Part shown: piece after piece, positions 60,788 through 64,000 of the stretch
How the letters are laid out: each line of letters opens with the position of its first letter
Numbering within the stretch: position 1 is the first letter of the stretch
NCBI GenBank assembly: GCA_914767715.1
Contig: OU612065.1
Location: forward strand, 15,500,001 to 15,564,000
Source of the DNA: Membranipora membranacea
Taxonomy: Eukaryota; Bryozoa; Gymnolaemata; Cheilostomatida; Membraniporidae
Reading direction: 5' to 3'
DNA length: 64,000 nt
The notes under the pieces: model-generated
Databases searched by the model: none
Seen by the model: only the letters and a program-made list of their open reading frames with translations
Told to the model about the DNA's origin: nothing
Made by a program: the position numbers and the translations under genes

Positions 60788-61531
60788 TCATCGTATTGTG
60801 AAACCTGTATTGCTAAAAAATGTGAGGGAGATACAGTAGGTAATACTTCTCTCCATCATAAAACCACCATAAACAAATTGGATGGTATTGAAAAGGCCAT
60901 CAAGGAGATGCAAAAATCCTACTCTGCAGCACTCCAAACAAACACCGAACAAATAGCACAGCTGAAAGAGAACTACGCACAGGTTGTGCAAAAATCAGCA
61001 AAACAGATAGAAATGGCAACCGTATCAAATGAAAACACAGAAAAGATGTTACGACGACAACAACAGATGAATGAAGCGGAGTCGAGGAAGCTTAATGCCA
61101 TAATATATGGTATCAATGAAGAAGAATCACCGGTGCTTGACCAAGTTAAACAGTTCATGACGCGGGAGTGCTTTAAAAAGTCTAACCCCCCAGTCATGGC
61201 CATGAGACTCGGGCGTAAATGCAGTGATGAGGACGAAAACAGAAAACCCAGGCCCATAAAACTAGTATTCGAAAATGAGTCCTCAAAGTGGGACTTTGTG
61301 AAGCGTGTCAACTCTGGAACAATGAAACAAGAGAACATATTCTGTAAAATAGATACTAGCCAAGAAGTCAGAAATCAAGAATGGGTGCTGAGAGAGAAAA
61401 TCCGTGAGCTTAAAGGCTCTGATGTCACAGCCGAATATCGTATTCGGAACCTACAAATAGAACAAAAACAACTTTCGGGAAATTGGGAGCTCCTGAAACC
61501 AGAAGTAAAGGAAAAAGAAACGACCATCTAA
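60788..61531 (+). CDS. Non-LTR retrotransposon ORF1 (5' truncated)
   Basis: The frame is open from 60788 after a TAA at 60785; the first in-frame ATG is at 60908. The encoded protein starts with SSYCETC, which looks like the last cysteine pair of a PHD finger, then a coiled coil (heptads and Gln/Lys/Glu-rich, about residues 35-110 from 60788), then an RRM-like nucleic-acid-binding region with AIIYGINEEE and ENIFCKID, and a basic C-terminal part. ORF1 proteins of this kind coat the retrotransposon RNA. The missing beginning of the PHD finger suggests 5' truncation at insertion, though a mutation in a longer ORF is possible. ORF2 begins two bases after its stop. Confidence 0.8.
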   Translation, partial: SSYCETCIAKKCEGDTVGNTSLHHKTTINKLDGIEKAIKEMQKSYSAALQTNTEQIAQLKENYAQVVQKSAKQIEMATVSNENTEKMLRRQQQMNEAESRKLNAIIYGINEEESPVLDQVKQFMTRECFKKSNPPVMAMRLGRKCSDEDENRKPRPIKLVFENESSKWDFVKRVNSGTMKQENIFCKIDTSQEVRNQEWVLREKIRELKGSDVTAEYRIRNLQIEQKQLSGNWELLKPEVKEKETTI

Positions 61532-61533
61532 GT

Positions 61534-64000
61534 ATGCTCTTGGCCAACACAAGATCAGCAAAAGGAAAAACAGCAGTATTACAATCCCTTATAACTGATT
61601 TTAACATTGTCTGCCTTACTGAGACTCATCTCGACTGTACTATACCCAGTAAATCTGTGATCCCTGAGGCACACAAGGCGGTGTTCAGGAGGGACAGAAA
61701 CATCAGAGGTGGAGGAGTCCTCATTGCCATAGATAATGATCTCAACCCATCCGAAGTAAAGATAAACAATACAGATGAGGAAATTATTGCTGTTAAGCTC
61801 GACCACAAAGTAATCATCTGTTGCTATTACAGACCCTGTGTTGCTCTACAAAACATGAGCAAATTGAGAGCTTCCTTCGAAGAGGTAACCAATCACTACA
61901 CAGATCATAGGATTATCCTAATGGGAGACATGAACCTTCCCGAAATAGACTGGGCATCATGCTCCCTAAAACCCAATGCTAGGTACAAACAAACCCATGC
62001 AGACTTCCTGACCATGCTACAGGAAAACAACCTACAACAGCTTGTTAGACAGCCTACTCACATACATGGCAATATTCTGGACCTGATATGTACCAACACA
62101 GAGGGTCTTGTTAAAGATGTTGACATAGTGTCTCCAGGTCTGAGCGATCATTTTCTGATCACTGCCTCACTTGACCAAAACAAGCCACAGGTGGCAGAAT
62201 CAAAGCCAAGAGTAGTCAAACTATACAGACAAGTAGATTCAGAAGGGTATCGAGACTCCTTGCAAATGGTAGTAGATGAGCTAGCCGAGATGAGAGACCC
62301 TGACGAGATGTGGAACCACTTCACTGTGAAACTCTCCGACGCCCAGAACTCGCATATACCCACAAAGTCCCTCCCTCCTAAGAATAAGAAATGGCCCGAA
62401 TGGATGGATAAAGTGACACACAAACTAATAGAAAAGCAGAGGAAAACTTGGGGAAAGTACAGAGAAACTGGTGATAAGTTCTACCTTCAGAAATATAGTG
62501 CAGAAAGGCGTACCAGCAAACAAGAGTGTCAGCGAAGAAAGAAAGACTACCTCGTCGACAAGATTTGCAAACCACTAGAAAGAGGAAATTCAAAACCCTT
62601 CTATAAACATCTAAAACATGCCAAATCAAACGACGGACCAAGCATCAGACTGGCTGATAGAAGGGGCATCATCACTGAAGACGAAACACAATGTGCTGAG
62701 ATTCTGAATGAACACTTTCAAGCCCAGTTCTGCCCCGACCAACAGTTAGTGCAACCAGAGAGAATGACCACATCAGAGGAGGATCCAATTGAGATCACCA
62801 CTGAAGGTCTTGTGAAGCTGATTCAGAATCTGCCAAACGGGAAATCACCTGGCCCAGACGCCATACGTAAACCAGATCTCCTCGTTGATACAGATATGTC
62901 AGCCGAATGCCTAAAACACATATTCCAAGCATCAATTACAGCTGGACAACTACCCAAGCAGTGGAAGCTGGCATATGTCACACCAATCCATAAAGGGGGT
63001 GACAAGGAATCGACCAACAACTACCGTCCAATATCGCTCACCAGCATCCCCTGCAAAATGATGGAACACATCATTCTCCACTATCTGAACCAAAAGCTGA
63101 ATGACTTCCTACACTGCAGACAGCATGGATTCCGGAGAGGTATGTCCTGCGAAACACAACTCTGTGCTACCTTCCATGACCTCGCCAAAACAGCTGAGTC
63201 CTCAAAAACCACACATGCTGTAGTGCTTGACTTTAAGAAAGCTTTTGATAAGGTCCCCCATGCCCTACTAATGAAGAAACTGAAAGAAGTTCCTGGTATC
63301 CACCCTCAGCTGGTTAACTGGATACAGGATTTCCTCACCAACAGGAGACAGAGAGTGGTCATCAAAGGTCAGACCTCATCAGAATTATTGGTGACTTCAG
63401 GAGTGCCCCAGGGGTCAGTCCTCGGTCCCATACTGTTTCTGATCTACATCAATGATCTACCGACAGTGGTAAGCTGTAACATTAGCCTATATGCCGATGA
63501 TACACTGCTCTATCAACAAGTCACAACTGACGAAGATGCAGCTATATTCCAAAACAACATTGATGCTGTCCACAGATGGTCGGTTCAATGGAAAATGCAG
63601 TTCAATGAAAGTAAATGCCACATGATAGCCTTCGGAGACCAAGAGTTCAAGCCACAATACAAACTGGGCGACACATGCATGGCATGGAACAGTTCCACAA
63701 AGTATTTGGGGGTGATGATGCAGTCTGACCTAAAGTTTGATCAGCACATAAAACTAAAGAGAGACAGCGCCTCAAGAGCTCTTGGATCCATCAAACACAT
63801 ACTATACAATGCACCCAAGAAGAGCCGCCTACTGGCATATACCAGCCTATGTCGCCCAATACTCGAATATGCTGATACAGTCTGGGACCCAATGCTCAAC
63901 AAGGACATTGAATCAATAGAAATGATTCAACATCGAGCTGTCAGATTTATCAGCTGCCTAAAAGGAAGAGAAAGCGTTACTGAGGCCAGCTCTGAGCTTG
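61534..64000 (+). CDS. Non-LTR retrotransposon ORF2: endonuclease and reverse transcriptase (3' end outside window)
   Basis: An open frame of 822 codons without stop or frameshift to the window edge. The N-terminal apurinic-type endonuclease shows TETHLD (29-34), GDMN (131-134) and SDH (204-206). The reverse transcriptase shows NYRPISLTSIPCK, HGFRRGMSCE, the FKKAFDKVPH block, SGVPQGSVLGPILF and the catalytic YADD (653-656), followed by a thumb region with KYLGVMM. The block set is that of the Jockey/CR1/L2 group of LINEs; the exact clade needs a tree. The intact frame suggests a fairly young insertion. Separated from ORF1 by TAAGTATG, so translation may couple by reinitiation. Confidence 0.93.
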   Translation, partial: MLLANTRSAKGKTAVLQSLITDFNIVCLTETHLDCTIPSKSVIPEAHKAVFRRDRNIRGGGVLIAIDNDLNPSEVKINNTDEEIIAVKLDHKVIICCYYRPCVALQNMSKLRASFEEVTNHYTDHRIILMGDMNLPEIDWASCSLKPNARYKQTHADFLTMLQENNLQQLVRQPTHIHGNILDLICTNTEGLVKDVDIVSPGLSDHFLITASLDQNKPQVAESKPRVVKLYRQVDSEGYRDSLQMVVDELAEMRDPDEMWNHFTVKLSDAQNSHIPTKSLPPKNKKWPEWMDKVTHKLIEKQRKTWGKYRETGDKFYLQKYSAERRTSKQECQRRKKDYLVDKICKPLERGNSKPFYKHLKHAKSNDGPSIRLADRRGIITEDETQCAEILNEHFQAQFCPDQQLVQPERMTTSEEDPIEITTEGLVKLIQNLPNGKSPGPDAIRKPDLLVDTDMSAECLKHIFQASITAGQLPKQWKLAYVTPIHKGGDKESTNNYRPISLTSIPCKMMEHIILHYLNQKLNDFLHCRQHGFRRGMSCETQLCATFHDLAKTAESSKTTHAVVLDFKKAFDKVPHALLMKKLKEVPGIHPQLVNWIQDFLTNRRQRVVIKGQTSSELLVTSGVPQGSVLGPILFLIYINDLPTVVSCNISLYADDTLLYQQVTTDEDAAIFQNNIDAVHRWSVQWKMQFNESKCHMIAFGDQEFKPQYKLGDTCMAWNSSTKYLGVMMQSDLKFDQHIKLKRDSASRALGSIKHILYNAPKKSRLLAYTSLCRPILEYADTVWDPMLNKDIESIEMIQHRAVRFISCLKGRESVTEASSEL

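Noticed and set aside
60973-63020. Minus-strand open frames across the LINE
   Set aside because: They are shadows of the conserved ORF1 and ORF2 frames on the plus strand.

Overview
This window looks like nuclear DNA of an invertebrate metazoan. The genes have multiple GT-AG introns, metazoan regulators are present (CDT1, an MBD5/6-type protein), and the sequence is AT-rich with many transposon relics. A sponge or other early-branching animal is plausible, given tandem front-end fatty acid desaturases and two-repeat cysteine-rich secreted proteins, but I cannot fix the species from sequence alone. Exon models below were built by hand from reading frame, splice sites and intron phase. All multi-exon totals come out as whole codon numbers.

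Layout. 1-5931: two tandem minus-strand cytochrome b5-fused front-end desaturases, the first cut by the window edge. 5932-26520: about 20 kb with no convincing gene. It holds a TIR element (8167-9388), a roughly 0.45 kb tandem repeat (12483-13460) and a large composite repeat array (13464-19990). The array is interrupted by a TIR element carrying a MADF-like fragment (15339-16029) and by a solo LTR (16274-17989). A triplicated decaying segment follows at 22060-24110. 26603-32483: CDT1, 12 coding exons. 33783-36587 (+) and 39644-41232 (-): two convergent paralogous genes for 156-aa secreted proteins with 16 cysteines. 42526-45524: a kelch-repeat protein. 45977-51199 (-): AARSD1, an alanyl-tRNA editing protein with an 18-nt microexon. 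53247-58008: an MBD5/6-like chromatin protein. 58483-60388 (-): SNRPF, the spliceosomal Sm F protein. 60788-64000: a non-LTR retrotransposon that runs off the window.

The genes do not form one pathway. They are a mix of housekeeping genes (replication licensing, tRNA proofreading, splicing), chromatin, lipid desaturation and secreted proteins. Several sit tail to tail at short spacing: kelch/AARSD1 at about 0.45 kb and MBD5/6/SNRPF at about 0.47 kb. No unmistakably new multi-gene system is visible. The most interesting items are the inverted pair of secreted 16-Cys genes, the desaturase with an atypical third histidine box, the extended MBD5/6 protein with repeated basic modules and a CtBP-like motif, and the nested mobile elements with preserved target-site evidence.
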